Position numbers and translations under genes: made by a program
The notes under the pieces: generated by a model
The model's input: only the letters and a program-made list of their open reading frames with translations
The model's database searches: none
Told to the model about the DNA's origin: nothing
DNA from: Streptomonospora sp. PA3
Lineage (GTDB): Bacteria > Actinomycetota > Actinomycetes > Streptosporangiales > Streptosporangiaceae
NCBI RefSeq assembly: GCF_009728995.1
Contig: NZ_VTZW01000003.1
Coordinates: 1 to 64,000, forward strand
DNA: 64,000 nt
Reading direction: 5' to 3'
Part shown: in pieces, positions 49,269 to 57,230 of the stretch
Layout: each line of letters opens with the position of its first letter
Numbering within the stretch: position 1 is the first letter of the stretch

Positions 49269-50012
49269 TCACGGCCCGGTGCCGCGGTCCTCCCAGCGCG
49301 GCGGGCGGGCGTACCCGGGGTCCTCGCCGGGGCCTCTGTACTCCGGGCGCGGAGCCTCGTTCCACCCCGCGGGAGGCTGGGGCTCCGGCGAGCCGGGCAC
49401 GTGGTAGCGCGGCGGCATGCCGTCGGCGTCCCAGGACATGGTCCGCGTGGTCTCGGTGCCCTCCGGCGGCGTCGCGGCGGAGCCGGGCGGCGGCGAGTAC
49501 CGGCCGGCGGGCTCGGTGGGCTCGTCCTCGGCGGGACCGTAGCCGCCGTAGGGGCCCTCGTAGAAGCCGTCCTCCTCGCGCACCCGGCGCCGCCAGCGCG
49601 ACGGCGGCAGGGCGGAGAAGAACAGCGCGGTGCCGACCAGGACGAACAGCGGGCCCCACGGGAACCACGGCCGGGTGCCGGGCGCCTCGACACCCAGCAG
49701 GCCCTCCAGGCCCGGCACCGGCTGCGGAAGCCCCGCGGTCTCGACCACGCCCGCGGCGCCGATCACCAGTCCGGGCAGCAGTGCCGCCAGCGGTGACAGC
49801 CGCGAACCCGTCACCAGGCCCAGCAGGAGTCCCAGCACCGCCAGCACCGCGACGAGGGGCAGCCACGACGGCACGCCCGGCACCGCGGCCAGGTCGTAGT
49901 CCAGGCCGGCTCCCGCCGTCCAGTGCGGTCCCCAGGCCAGGCCGGCCGCGAAAACGGGGGTGACCAGCACCCCGACGAGAAAGCCCAGGAAGTGGCGCAG
50001 GCCGTTGGACAT
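49269..50012 (-). CDS. Membrane protein with Pro/Gly/Tyr-rich tail, paralogue of the next gene
   Basis: A 247-residue protein with about four N-terminal transmembrane helices (HFLGFLVGVLVTPVFAAGLAWG, LPLVAVLAVLGLLLGL, LSPLAALLPGLVIGAAG, FPWGPLFVLVGTALFFSAL). After PSRWRRRVREED comes a disordered cytoplasmic tail rich in Pro, Gly, Glu and Tyr (FYEGPYGGYGPAEDEP). The first half aligns by eye with the 50136-50795 product, so the pair arose by duplication. Function unknown; a tail of this kind may be a phosphorylation or protein-binding region. Confidence 0.7.
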   Translation of the reverse strand: MSNGLRHFLGFLVGVLVTPVFAAGLAWGPHWTAGAGLDYDLAAVPGVPSWLPLVAVLAVLGLLLGLVTGSRLSPLAALLPGLVIGAAGVVETAGLPQPVPGLEGLLGVEAPGTRPWFPWGPLFVLVGTALFFSALPPSRWRRRVREEDGFYEGPYGGYGPAEDEPTEPAGRYSPPPGSAATPPEGTETTRTMSWDADGMPPRYHVPGSPEPQPPAGWNEAPRPEYRGPGEDPGYARPPRWEDRGTGP

Positions 50013-50135
50013 GGCAACCGACTCCTCACCGGGGACAGGGACCTCTCACGCTAGCCCGGAGGGGCCCGCGCGTGCCAGGGTGCCGACCCGGCCGAGTCGG
50101 CTCGAAAAGTACCGGAGCCGGTACCGTGCGGCCGG

Positions 50136-50795
50136 TCAGCGCCGTTCGCCGCGCTGGAACTCCAGCGTGTCGCTCTGCGGCTCGTGGATGCGCGTGTGCC
50201 AGCGCGGTCGGCCCATGGGGCGGCGGCGCAGGGGGGTGGTGGTCTTGTCCGGATCGCCCTCCGCGCCGCGGGCGGCGCCCGGATCGGCGGCGGGCGGGGC
50301 CGGGGCGGGCTCCGCCGGTTCGACCGGGTCGCCGGCGCCGGTCCGGTCGACGGGCGCGCCGTCGGCGGGGGTGAGCCGGTCGGCGCGCCGCGAGCGCCAC
50401 CGCGAGGGCACGAGCGAGGAGATGAACAGCAGGGTGCCCAGCGGCAGCGCCAGCACGAGCCCGGGGCCCAGCGGGTGGAAGAGCGAGTCTTCGGCGACCC
50501 AGCCGGGCAGCGCCGTGTCGACCGTGCCGGGAGACAGCACCGGCCACAGCGCGTATCCCAGCACCAGACCGCCGCAGGAGAACGCCGCAAGCGGCGAGAT
50601 GCGGGCGCCGGCGAGGAATCCGCAGGCGATGCCGACGGCCATCAGCGCGCCGACGGCGGTCAGCGTCAGCGGCGCCCCGAATCCGTCGTCGCCGTCCACC
50701 GTCGCCGAAACCCGTTGCGCCGACCAGGCCAGCGCACCCCACAAGACCGGGGCGAGGGCCGTGCCGGCCGCCAGGCCGATCAGGTGGCGCAGCAT
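50136..50795 (-). CDS. Membrane protein, paralogue of the previous gene
   Basis: A 219-residue protein with the same layout: HLIGLAAGTALAPVLWGALAW, LTAVGALMAVGIACGFLAG, ARISPLAAFSCGGLVLGYA, then LVLALPLGTLLFISSLVPSRWRSRR and a disordered Pro/Ala tail ending in a basic RRRPMGRPRWH segment. Shared landmarks with its neighbour are xRxSPLAA and PSRWR. It lies 123 nt upstream of it and downstream of the LCP gene, all leftward. Function unknown; perhaps an accessory of wall assembly given the LCP neighbour. Confidence 0.7.
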   Translation of the reverse strand: MLRHLIGLAAGTALAPVLWGALAWSAQRVSATVDGDDGFGAPLTLTAVGALMAVGIACGFLAGARISPLAAFSCGGLVLGYALWPVLSPGTVDTALPGWVAEDSLFHPLGPGLVLALPLGTLLFISSLVPSRWRSRRADRLTPADGAPVDRTGAGDPVEPAEPAPAPPAADPGAARGAEGDPDKTTTPLRRRPMGRPRWHTRIHEPQSDTLEFQRGERR

Positions 50796-50972
50796 CGTGC
50801 CTCCAAGCGGATCACCGAACTACCCCCGTCCCTACGGGGTGTCCTACGGTAGCGCCCTTCCCGCGTCCCGCTGAGTCCTGTTCGCCGCCCAGGGCGGCGG
50901 ACCCGCCGGGAAGCGCCCGGGGCCGCAGCCGACCTCCCGCGACCGCGGTCGGCGTGGTCGCACCCGCCCGGA

Positions 50973-52502
50973 TCAGCCCGAGCAGACCTTCTCGCGGGCG
51001 GTGGAGGGCTGGGAGGCGCCGCCGTCCTGTGCCGCGGGTGCGGTGGAGGGGGCCGGCGCGGTCTCGGGCGGTTCGACCTCCCGGTAGTTGAACCCCAGCA
51101 CGACCTGGATGCGCTCGCCCAGCCGCGGGTCCTCCTCCAGCGAGGAGCCCGGCACGGCCTCGGCGACGACGGCGGCTTCGGCCTCGGCCCCGGGTCCGTG
51201 GCGCAGCACGGTCTCGTGGACCTCGGTGCTGGACCAGTTGCGCGCGGGCGAGGGCACGCGGAAACCCGCGTCGCTGAAGGCGCGGTCGGCCTGGGCGCCC
51301 AGGCCGGTGATCCCGGTGCCGTTGAAGACCTGCAGGCTGATCTCGCCGGGGCGGGGCGGGTTGGCGTGCCCGTCGGCCGCCGCGCCGCCCTGCTGGCCAT
51401 CGCCGCCGAGCGGCTTGTCGGCGTTGATCCGGGCGAACACCTCGGCGGCGGCGCGGCGGTCCCAGAGGACCGCGACGTCGCCGTTGGGCGTCTGGTAGTT
51501 CGCCTGCTCGACGGGCACGGTGGTGAAGGAGACGTCCTTCAGGCCGATCCCGCGCAACTGGCGGGCCAGCTCGCTGATGGCCGCGGCGTCCAGGCCCTCG
51601 TCGACGGTGATCGAGTCCAGCGCGGTGTCGAGGAACGTGCCGAAGCGCTTCGGGTCGGACAGCGTGTCGGTGCTCAGCGCGGTCTCCAGCATCGCCGAGA
51701 GGACCTGCTGCTGCCGGTCGATGCGGTCCAGGTCGCCGCCGGGCGTCTGGCGGGTGCGGGCGAAGGCGAGCGCCTCGGCGCCGGCGACCCGGTGCGTGCC
51801 CGCCTCCATGTCCAGGTTGGCCTTGGGATCGTGGATGGGCTGGGGCAGGCACACCTCGATGCCGCCGAGGGCGTCGACCATGTCCACGAACCCGGTGAAG
51901 TCCACCTCGACGTAGTGGTCGATGCGGACGTGGGTCGCCGACTCCACGGTCTGCACGGCCAGCGTGGGGCCGCCCAGGGAGTAGGCGGCGTTGATCTTGT
52001 TCTTTCCGTGGCCGGGGACGTCGACCCAGGAGTCGCGCGGGATGCCCACGACGGTGATGCGGTCGCGGTCGGCGTTGAGGTGGACGAGCATCATGGTGTC
52101 CGAGCGCCTGCCCTCGGCGCGGCCCACGCCCAGTTCGTGCTGGCGGCCGCGGTCCATGCCGTCACGCGAGTCCGAGCCGATGACCAGGAAGTTCAGTGCG
52201 CCGCCGACGCCGGCGTCCGGGCGGTCGCCGGCGACGATCTCGCCGAAGACGTCGAAGCGGTTGAGCCGCCCCGAAACCCACCCGGTCAGCGACCAGGCGG
52301 TCCCCGAGGCCAGCAGCACCAGCACCGACATGGTTCCGGCCAGCAGCAGCGCCGCGCGTTTGCGGCGGACGCGGGCGCTGGGCGGGGTGAAGCCGAGCCG
52401 CTGCGGTCGCGGGGGAGTCGGGGCGGAGCGCGGGCGGCGGAACTCGCCGTCGCGATCGGCTCGGTTTCCGCTGCGCCGGTCGTCGCCCGGGCGGTCGCTC
52501 AC
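50973..52502 (-). CDS. LCP family ligase with C-terminal LytR_C domain
   Basis: A 509-residue LytR-CpsA-Psr protein. The basic N-terminus precedes one membrane helix (AALLLAGTMSVLVLLASGTAW). The LCP domain shows FLVIGSDSRDGMD, RRSDTMMLVHLNAD, GIPRDSWVDVPGHGKNKINAAY and FARTRQTPGGDLDRIDRQQ. A LytR_C domain follows around residues 390-470 (EISLQVFNGTGITGLG) with a Pro/Ala tail and a cysteine near the end. Compared with the first LCP protein it is longer and carries this extra domain, so the two likely serve different polymers. GTG 52502 follows GGAGGG. It is the last chromosomal-type gene before the mobile element. Confidence 0.9.
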   Translation of the reverse strand: MSDRPGDDRRSGNRADRDGEFRRPRSAPTPPRPQRLGFTPPSARVRRKRAALLLAGTMSVLVLLASGTAWSLTGWVSGRLNRFDVFGEIVAGDRPDAGVGGALNFLVIGSDSRDGMDRGRQHELGVGRAEGRRSDTMMLVHLNADRDRITVVGIPRDSWVDVPGHGKNKINAAYSLGGPTLAVQTVESATHVRIDHYVEVDFTGFVDMVDALGGIEVCLPQPIHDPKANLDMEAGTHRVAGAEALAFARTRQTPGGDLDRIDRQQQVLSAMLETALSTDTLSDPKRFGTFLDTALDSITVDEGLDAAAISELARQLRGIGLKDVSFTTVPVEQANYQTPNGDVAVLWDRRAAAEVFARINADKPLGGDGQQGGAAADGHANPPRPGEISLQVFNGTGITGLGAQADRAFSDAGFRVPSPARNWSSTEVHETVLRHGPGAEAEAAVVAEAVPGSSLEEDPRLGERIQVVLGFNYREVEPPETAPAPSTAPAAQDGGASQPSTAREKVCSG

Positions 52503-52629
52503 AGCACCCTCCGTTCGCCGCTCCGCGGTCCGGCACGGGCGGACCCCCGCCGCCTGCGCGGATCCACCGGCCCTCGGTTCGCCTCACTAGGTTGTCACCG
52601 AATCCACCGTTCCGCCTACAGATACACGC

Positions 52630-52676
52630 TGACCTGCGCAGAAACCGCAAAAATAGCGGTTGACCTGCGCAAACCG
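52630..52676 (+). repeat. Direct repeat with internal inverted repeat upstream of the element's first gene
   Basis: TGACCTGCGCAGAAACCG (52630-52647) and TGACCTGCGCAAACCG (52661-52676) are direct repeats separated by ACCGC-AAAAATA-GCGGT. The patch is AT-rich for this genome and about 110-150 nt before the first gene of the mobile module, suggesting an operator pair or iteron-like site. Confidence 0.5.
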
Positions 52677-52781
52677 TATCCCCGCTCATCTGGGCTTATC
52701 CCCCAGTATCCGGGCCTCATCCGGGACAGAAACGGGACAGCGAACGCAGGCCAACCGCCAGAGTCGGAAGGTAGAACCGAC

Positions 52782-53207
52782 ATGGCACAGCCTACCCTCG
52801 CACCGCCCAACGCCACCCCTAGCGCGACGCCGCCCGTCCTCTCCCAGTGGCAGCTCCGCGAGCTGCCGACCGGCAGGCAGCAGGCGTACATCCCCGTTGG
52901 CGAGGTCTTCGCCGGCGCCGCCCAGCTCGACATCGTGCTGGAGCCCGACGAGCCCGGCGTCGGCTGGCCCAAGGTGTGCGTCATCAGCCGCAGCCGCTCC
53001 GGCACGGTCCACCGGCTCATCATCGCCGCGGTCGACGAGCTGGACATCGACCTCGACGCCGCCATCACCTCGGCCAAGGCGCAGGCCGCCGAGATGATCC
53101 TCGACCCGATCGGGGACGTGGGTGTGGTCGGGCTGGACCAGCTCACCGACGAGCAGATCCACTTCATGTGCTGGGCCCCCGTGGCCCTGACGGGGGGCGA
53201 GCAGTGA
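52782..53207 (+). CDS. Unknown element-encoded protein
   Basis: A 141-residue protein without membrane segments. After a Pro/Ala/Thr-rich start it has mixed alpha/beta sequence (WQLRELPTGRQQAYIPVGEVFAG is its most structured part, followed by RLIIAAVDELDIDLDAA). It is the first gene of the rightward module, behind GGAAGG, and overlaps the next start (TGATG). I do not recognise the family. Confidence 0.6.
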   Translation: MAQPTLAPPNATPSATPPVLSQWQLRELPTGRQQAYIPVGEVFAGAAQLDIVLEPDEPGVGWPKVCVISRSRSGTVHRLIIAAVDELDIDLDAAITSAKAQAAEMILDPIGDVGVVGLDQLTDEQIHFMCWAPVALTGGEQ

Positions 53208-53455
53208 TGGCTTCCCGCGACCGGTTCCGCGCCCAGCTCCGCGAGGCCATGGCGCAGGTGCCCGAGGCCGTGCTGACCGACGAGCACCGCGTCATCCTCA
53301 CGTGGCTGGCCGGGTGGGACGACCAGGTTGTCAACGGTGTGTGCTCGCTGCTGCGCCTGGCCGCTGCCTACGCCGGCGGCCCGGCGGGCGAGCCCGCCTC
53401 GGTGCGCGACGCCTACGACCCGCACCGCACCCCGGGCGGAGGTGAGGTGTCGTGA
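53207..53455 (+). CDS. Small unknown protein
   Basis: 82 residues, soluble and helical (RFRAQLREAMAQVPEAV, LTDEHRVILTWLAGWDDQVVNG), ending in a Gly/Pro-rich tail. It is coupled to both neighbours: TGATG at its start and GTGA at its end. Seems specific to the element; function unknown. Confidence 0.55.
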   Translation: MASRDRFRAQLREAMAQVPEAVLTDEHRVILTWLAGWDDQVVNGVCSLLRLAAAYAGGPAGEPASVRDAYDPHRTPGGGEVS

Positions 53456-53637
53456 CCCTGCTCGGCGTCATTCACTCCAGCGGCGTGCTGCCCGCCCTCG
53501 GCCTGCTGCTGCTGGCCCTGCTGGTGGCCGTGCTGCGCCTGGCCGCGTTCCCGCTGGCGCTTGCCGCCCTGGCCCTGGACGCGCTCGCCGACGTCGCCAC
53601 GCTGCCGCTGGCGCCGCGGGAAGGGGGCGCCTGGTGA
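53452..53637 (+). CDS. Small single-span membrane protein
   Basis: 61 residues, nearly all one or two hydrophobic helices (VLPALGLLLLALLVAVLRLAA then LALAALALDALADVATL) and a short charged end. Short Spd-like membrane proteins are common beside transfer genes of actinomycete plasmids. Overlaps both neighbours by 4 nt (GTGA), which supports real expression. Confidence 0.5.
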   Translation: MTLLGVIHSSGVLPALGLLLLALLVAVLRLAAFPLALAALALDALADVATLPLAPREGGAW

Positions 53638-54428
53638 ACCCGCGGTTCATCCCCTGGGCGGCGTTCATCCTGGGCGCTGCCGCCAGCATCGCCGCGAACG
53701 TGGCGTACGCCGCCGATCGCACCGAGCAGATCGGCGCGGGGGCGATGCTGGCGGCCGCCTGGGCGCCGGTGGCGCTGCTGCTGGTGGCCGAGATGGTCAC
53801 GCGCGGCACCCGCCCGACCGGTATCACCGCAGTGATCCAGTGGAGCGGTACCGCCGTCGTCGCCGCGGTCGCCGCTGTCGTGTCCTACGGGCACATGCGG
53901 GATCTGCTGCTGTCCTACGGCGAAACCGCGCTCGTCGCGCACATCCTGCCGCTGTCGGTCGACGGGCTGCTGCTGGTGGCCTCGGTGGCGCTCGGCCGGC
54001 GGCGCCAGCACCCGGCCGAGGCGGCAGCGCCCGCCCCGCAGCCCGCGGCAGCCGCGGCGGTAGGCGCCGCGGAGCAACCGGCAGCGGCCCCGGTGTGGAC
54101 GCCCGTCGCCGAGCAGACCCCGGCCCCCGCGGGGGCCGGGCTGGCGCCGGGCGGCCTCGGCGAGCAGGCGCGCCCCGCGCGTGCTGCCGCGGCAGAACCG
54201 GCCGAGGCTGGCGCCCCCCGCAAGCGGCAGCCGAGGCGGCAGCGCCCCGCGCGGCTGTCGGCCGAGCAGGCGGCAGCCACGGCGGCGGAACTGATCGCTG
54301 CCGCCGACAGCGAGGGGCGCACCGTCACCGGCGCCGAACTCGGCGAGCGGTGCCAGCGCTCGGCGTCCTGGGGCCGCACGGTGCTGCGCGAGTACCGGCA
54401 GCGGCAGCCGTCACCGGTCGCGGTCTGA
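53634..54428 (+). CDS. DUF2637 membrane protein with C-terminal helix-turn-helix-like region
   Basis: A 264-residue protein. Three to four membrane helices (FIPWAAFILGAAASIAANVAY, AWAPVALLLVAEMV, GTAVVAAVAAVVSYGHM) end in the DUF2637 signature HILPLSVDGLLLVASVAL. A long Pro/Ala linker leads to a C-terminal segment (RLSAEQAAATAAELIAAA, RSASWGRTVLREYRQR) that looks like a small DNA-binding or winged domain. DUF2637 proteins accompany conjugation genes of actinomycete plasmids and AICEs, often called SpdB-like. GTG 53634 overlaps the previous stop. Confidence 0.72.
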   Translation: MNPRFIPWAAFILGAAASIAANVAYAADRTEQIGAGAMLAAAWAPVALLLVAEMVTRGTRPTGITAVIQWSGTAVVAAVAAVVSYGHMRDLLLSYGETALVAHILPLSVDGLLLVASVALGRRRQHPAEAAAPAPQPAAAAAVGAAEQPAAAPVWTPVAEQTPAPAGAGLAPGGLGEQARPARAAAAEPAEAGAPRKRQPRRQRPARLSAEQAAATAAELIAAADSEGRTVTGAELGERCQRSASWGRTVLREYRQRQPSPVAV

Positions 54429-54511
54429 CGGTGCCTCTGCCGCCCGCGCCGAGGCGCGCGGGCGGCGGGGGGACCGGCCGACCGGCCGGCCACGGCAACC
54501 GGGAGGAACCC

Positions 54512-54742
54512 ATGGCAGACACCACCGAGCAGCCCGTAAGCCAGTGGCACTGGATCATCACCGTGCAATACCCCGCCCCCACCGGGATCGGGATGGACAC
54601 CCGCTCGGGCACGTGGGGCGCGCAGCCCGGCGGCACCCGCGGCGAGGCGTTCGATCAGATCCTCACCCACGTCGCCGAACAGCTCGGGCTGATCCAGCGC
54701 CCGCACGTGCTGTTCTTCGCGCTGGAGCCCAACGCCCTGTGA
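54512..54742 (+). CDS. Small unknown protein
   Basis: 76 residues, soluble: QWHWIITVQYPAPTGIG then a helix (RGEAFDQILTHVAEQL) and VLFFALEPNAL. A strong GGGAGGAA ribosome site precedes ATG 54512. It lies just before the TraB-like gene. No family recognised. Confidence 0.55.
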   Translation: MADTTEQPVSQWHWIITVQYPAPTGIGMDTRSGTWGAQPGGTRGEAFDQILTHVAEQLGLIQRPHVLFFALEPNAL

Positions 54743-54825
54743 CCGCCACCGATGACGCGGCCCGCCCCGCCTGGCTACCGACCTCCGGGGCGGGCCGCCA
54801 CTCCCACGTGAGGAGCCCACACAGC

Positions 54826-57027
54826 ATGACAGAGCAGCCCCAACACCGCGCCGCGGCCGAGGTGATCCGGTTTCCCGGCGCCGACCTCGACCACGACGGC
54901 CCCGACGCCCCGCCCGCCGAACCGCTACCGGGCGCCGACGAGCAGCCGCCCCGCGCCGAGGTGGTCGGGCCGCTGGTTGAGGCCGAGCTTGTCGACGAGC
55001 AGGCCGAGGCCGCCGAGGCGCCGCCGGTCGACGCACCCGACCGCGGCGACTGGCTCGCCGAGCTGGCCGAGCGCGCCCGCACCGCCCGCCCGATCGTGCC
55101 CGCCTACCTGGCCACCGGCGCCGAGCGCGCCCGCCTGGCCCGGTTCCTGGCGGCCTACTCTGCGCACGTGGCCGCCTACCACGCCACCCGTACCCCGTGG
55201 TACCTGGTGAAGCTGCTGGGGCGCTCGCCGCGCGGTACCGGCCGCCTGGTGGTGCGCTGGTGGCACTGGGTCGCCGACGCCGAGTCCAAGCCGCTGCGCC
55301 TCCAAGCCGTGGCCCGCGGCGACACCAGCGGCTACCTGATGCTCAAGCGCGAGCACGACCGGATCGTGCGCCCGCGCCGCTACGCCTCGGCCGTGCTCGG
55401 CCTGGCCGTGCTGCTGGGCGCCGTCGTCGCCGCCGGGGCCGTGCCCACCTGGGCGGTATGGGTCGGCGTCGGGGTGCTGCTGTCGGCCCTGGGCGCGGCC
55501 GGCGGCCGCAAGGATGCGCCGCTGATCGGGCGGGCGGTACTGGCCCCGCAGGTGACCAAGCTCGACTCCGACACGGTGCTGCGGGCGCTGGGCTCGCTGG
55601 GCATCGCCGAGGTCACCAAGGCGCTCGGCCCCAAGGGCGCCGGGATCGCCTTCGTCGCCCCGATCGTCCAGGACGGCCCCGGCTGGCGCGCCGAGGTCGA
55701 CCTGCCCTATGGGGTGACCGCCCTCGACGTCATCGAGCGGCGCGACAAGCTCGCATCCGGGCTGCGCCGCCCGCTGGGCTGCGTGTGGCCCGAACCCGTC
55801 AACGAAGAGCATCCGGGCCGCCTGGTGGTGTGGGTCGGACAGCAGGCGCTCAACGCGCAGCCGCCCGTGTCGTGGCCGCTGGCGAAGTCGGGCACCGCCG
55901 ACCTGTTCACGCCGGTGCCCTTCGGCGCCGACGTGCGCGGCCGCCCCGTCGAGGTGTGCCTGATGTTCGAGTCGGTGCTGATCGGCGCCAAACCGCGGAT
56001 GGGCAAGACGTTCGCGCTGCGGGTGCTGCTGCTGGCCGCGGCCCTAGACCCCGGCGCGGAGCTGCGCACCTTCGAGCTGAAGGGCACCGGGGACTGCCGG
56101 CCCCTGGCCAAGGTCTCCCACGACTACGGTTCCGGCGCCGACGAGGACACGATCGGGCGGTGCCTGTCCAGCCTGCGCAGCGCACACCGGGAGTTGGACA
56201 CCCGCGCGGCCACGATCAGCCGGATCGCCGAGGCCGACCCGGCGCGCTGCCCCGAGAACAAGGTGACACCGGAGCTGGCGGGCGCGGGCCTGGGCCTACA
56301 TCCGCTGGTGATCGCCATCGACGAGTGCCAAGAGCTGTTCGGCCACTCCGACAAGGACACGGCCAAGGAGGCGGCGCGGCTGGCCGAGGCCATCATCAAG
56401 CGCGGCCCGGCCATGGGCGTGATTCTGCTGTTGGCCACGCAGCGCCCGGACGCGAACTCGCTGCCCACCGGGGTGAGCGCCAACGTCGGTATCCGGTTCT
56501 GCCTGCGGGTGATGGGCCAGACCGAGAACGACATGGTGCTGGGCACCTCGGCCTACCGCAACGGGGTGCGCGCGACCATGTTCACCGGCAAGGACAAGGG
56601 GATCGGCTACCTCGACGGCGTCGCCGACGATCCCCAAATCGTGCGCACGGCCTACATCGACGCCCCGGCCGCCGAGCGCATCGCCGACCGGGCGCGGGCC
56701 GTGCGGGCGGCCGCGGGCACACTGACGGGCTACGCCGCCGGCAACGCCCCCGAAGTCGAGGACACCTCGACGCTGCTCGACCACCTGCTGGCGGTGTGGC
56801 CCGGCGATGCTGAGGCGGTGTGGTCGGTGCGGCTGGTGGCCGCACTCGCCGAGTACCGGCCCGAGACCTATGGGCCCTGGCAGGAGATCGCCGACGAGCG
56901 GGAGCGCGCGACCCAGCTCGCCAACGCGTTGAGCCCGTTCAAGGTCCGCACCAAGCAGATCAAGCAGGACGGGGTGAACAAGCGCGGCGTGGAGCGCGAA
57001 GCGGTGGAGAAGGCCGCCGGCCGGTAG
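54826..57027 (+). CDS. FtsK/SpoIIIE-type DNA-transfer ATPase (TraB/TraSA-like)
   Basis: Motor that would move double-stranded plasmid DNA between mycelial cells, as TraB proteins of Streptomyces plasmids do. The 733-residue protein has an acidic N-terminus, two membrane helices around residues 185-225 (VLGLAVLLGAVVAAGAVPTWA, WVGVGVLLSALGAA) and an FtsK-type RecA domain. Walker A is GAKPRMGKTFAL (residues about 387-398) and Walker B is PLVIAIDECQELF near 495. The RPDANSLPTGVSANVGIRFCL stretch is typical of FtsK motors. The C-terminal end has a basic winged-helix-like region (FKVRTKQIKQDGVNKRG) that may bind repeats in the transfer locus. Start ATG 54826 (AGGAG at 10 nt); GTG 54739 is possible. 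Confidence 0.85.
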   Translation: MTEQPQHRAAAEVIRFPGADLDHDGPDAPPAEPLPGADEQPPRAEVVGPLVEAELVDEQAEAAEAPPVDAPDRGDWLAELAERARTARPIVPAYLATGAERARLARFLAAYSAHVAAYHATRTPWYLVKLLGRSPRGTGRLVVRWWHWVADAESKPLRLQAVARGDTSGYLMLKREHDRIVRPRRYASAVLGLAVLLGAVVAAGAVPTWAVWVGVGVLLSALGAAGGRKDAPLIGRAVLAPQVTKLDSDTVLRALGSLGIAEVTKALGPKGAGIAFVAPIVQDGPGWRAEVDLPYGVTALDVIERRDKLASGLRRPLGCVWPEPVNEEHPGRLVVWVGQQALNAQPPVSWPLAKSGTADLFTPVPFGADVRGRPVEVCLMFESVLIGAKPRMGKTFALRVLLLAAALDPGAELRTFELKGTGDCRPLAKVSHDYGSGADEDTIGRCLSSLRSAHRELDTRAATISRIAEADPARCPENKVTPELAGAGLGLHPLVIAIDECQELFGHSDKDTAKEAARLAEAIIKRGPAMGVILLLATQRPDANSLPTGVSANVGIRFCLRVMGQTENDMVLGTSAYRNGVRATMFTGKDKGIGYLDGVADDPQIVRTAYIDAPAAERIADRARAVRAAAGTLTGYAAGNAPEVEDTSTLLDHLLAVWPGDAEAVWSVRLVAALAEYRPETYGPWQEIADERERATQLANALSPFKVRTKQIKQDGVNKRGVEREAVEKAAGR

Positions 57028-57066
57028 CTGGCCGCCCGCTACCGGTAGCACCCCGTGTAGCGGATC

Positions 57067-57108
57067 AGCCCCCTCGTGACCTGCAACGCAGCGGGTAGCG
57101 AGGGGGCT
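57067..57108 (+). terminator. Terminator after the TraB-like gene
   Basis: AGCCCCCTCG (57067-57076) pairs with CGAGGGGGCT (57099-57108) and is followed by TT and a C run, 40 nt after the stop. Confidence 0.75.
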
Positions 57109-57230
57109 TTCCCCTGCCCGCGGAACCGGCCGGGCGCCCCGCCTGTCCCCCGGATCGCCGCGGGCGCCCTGACACGGCAACGGTCCCGCTCTAGCCTGGT
57201 GGTGCGACCCAAGACCAGGAGAACGGGACC

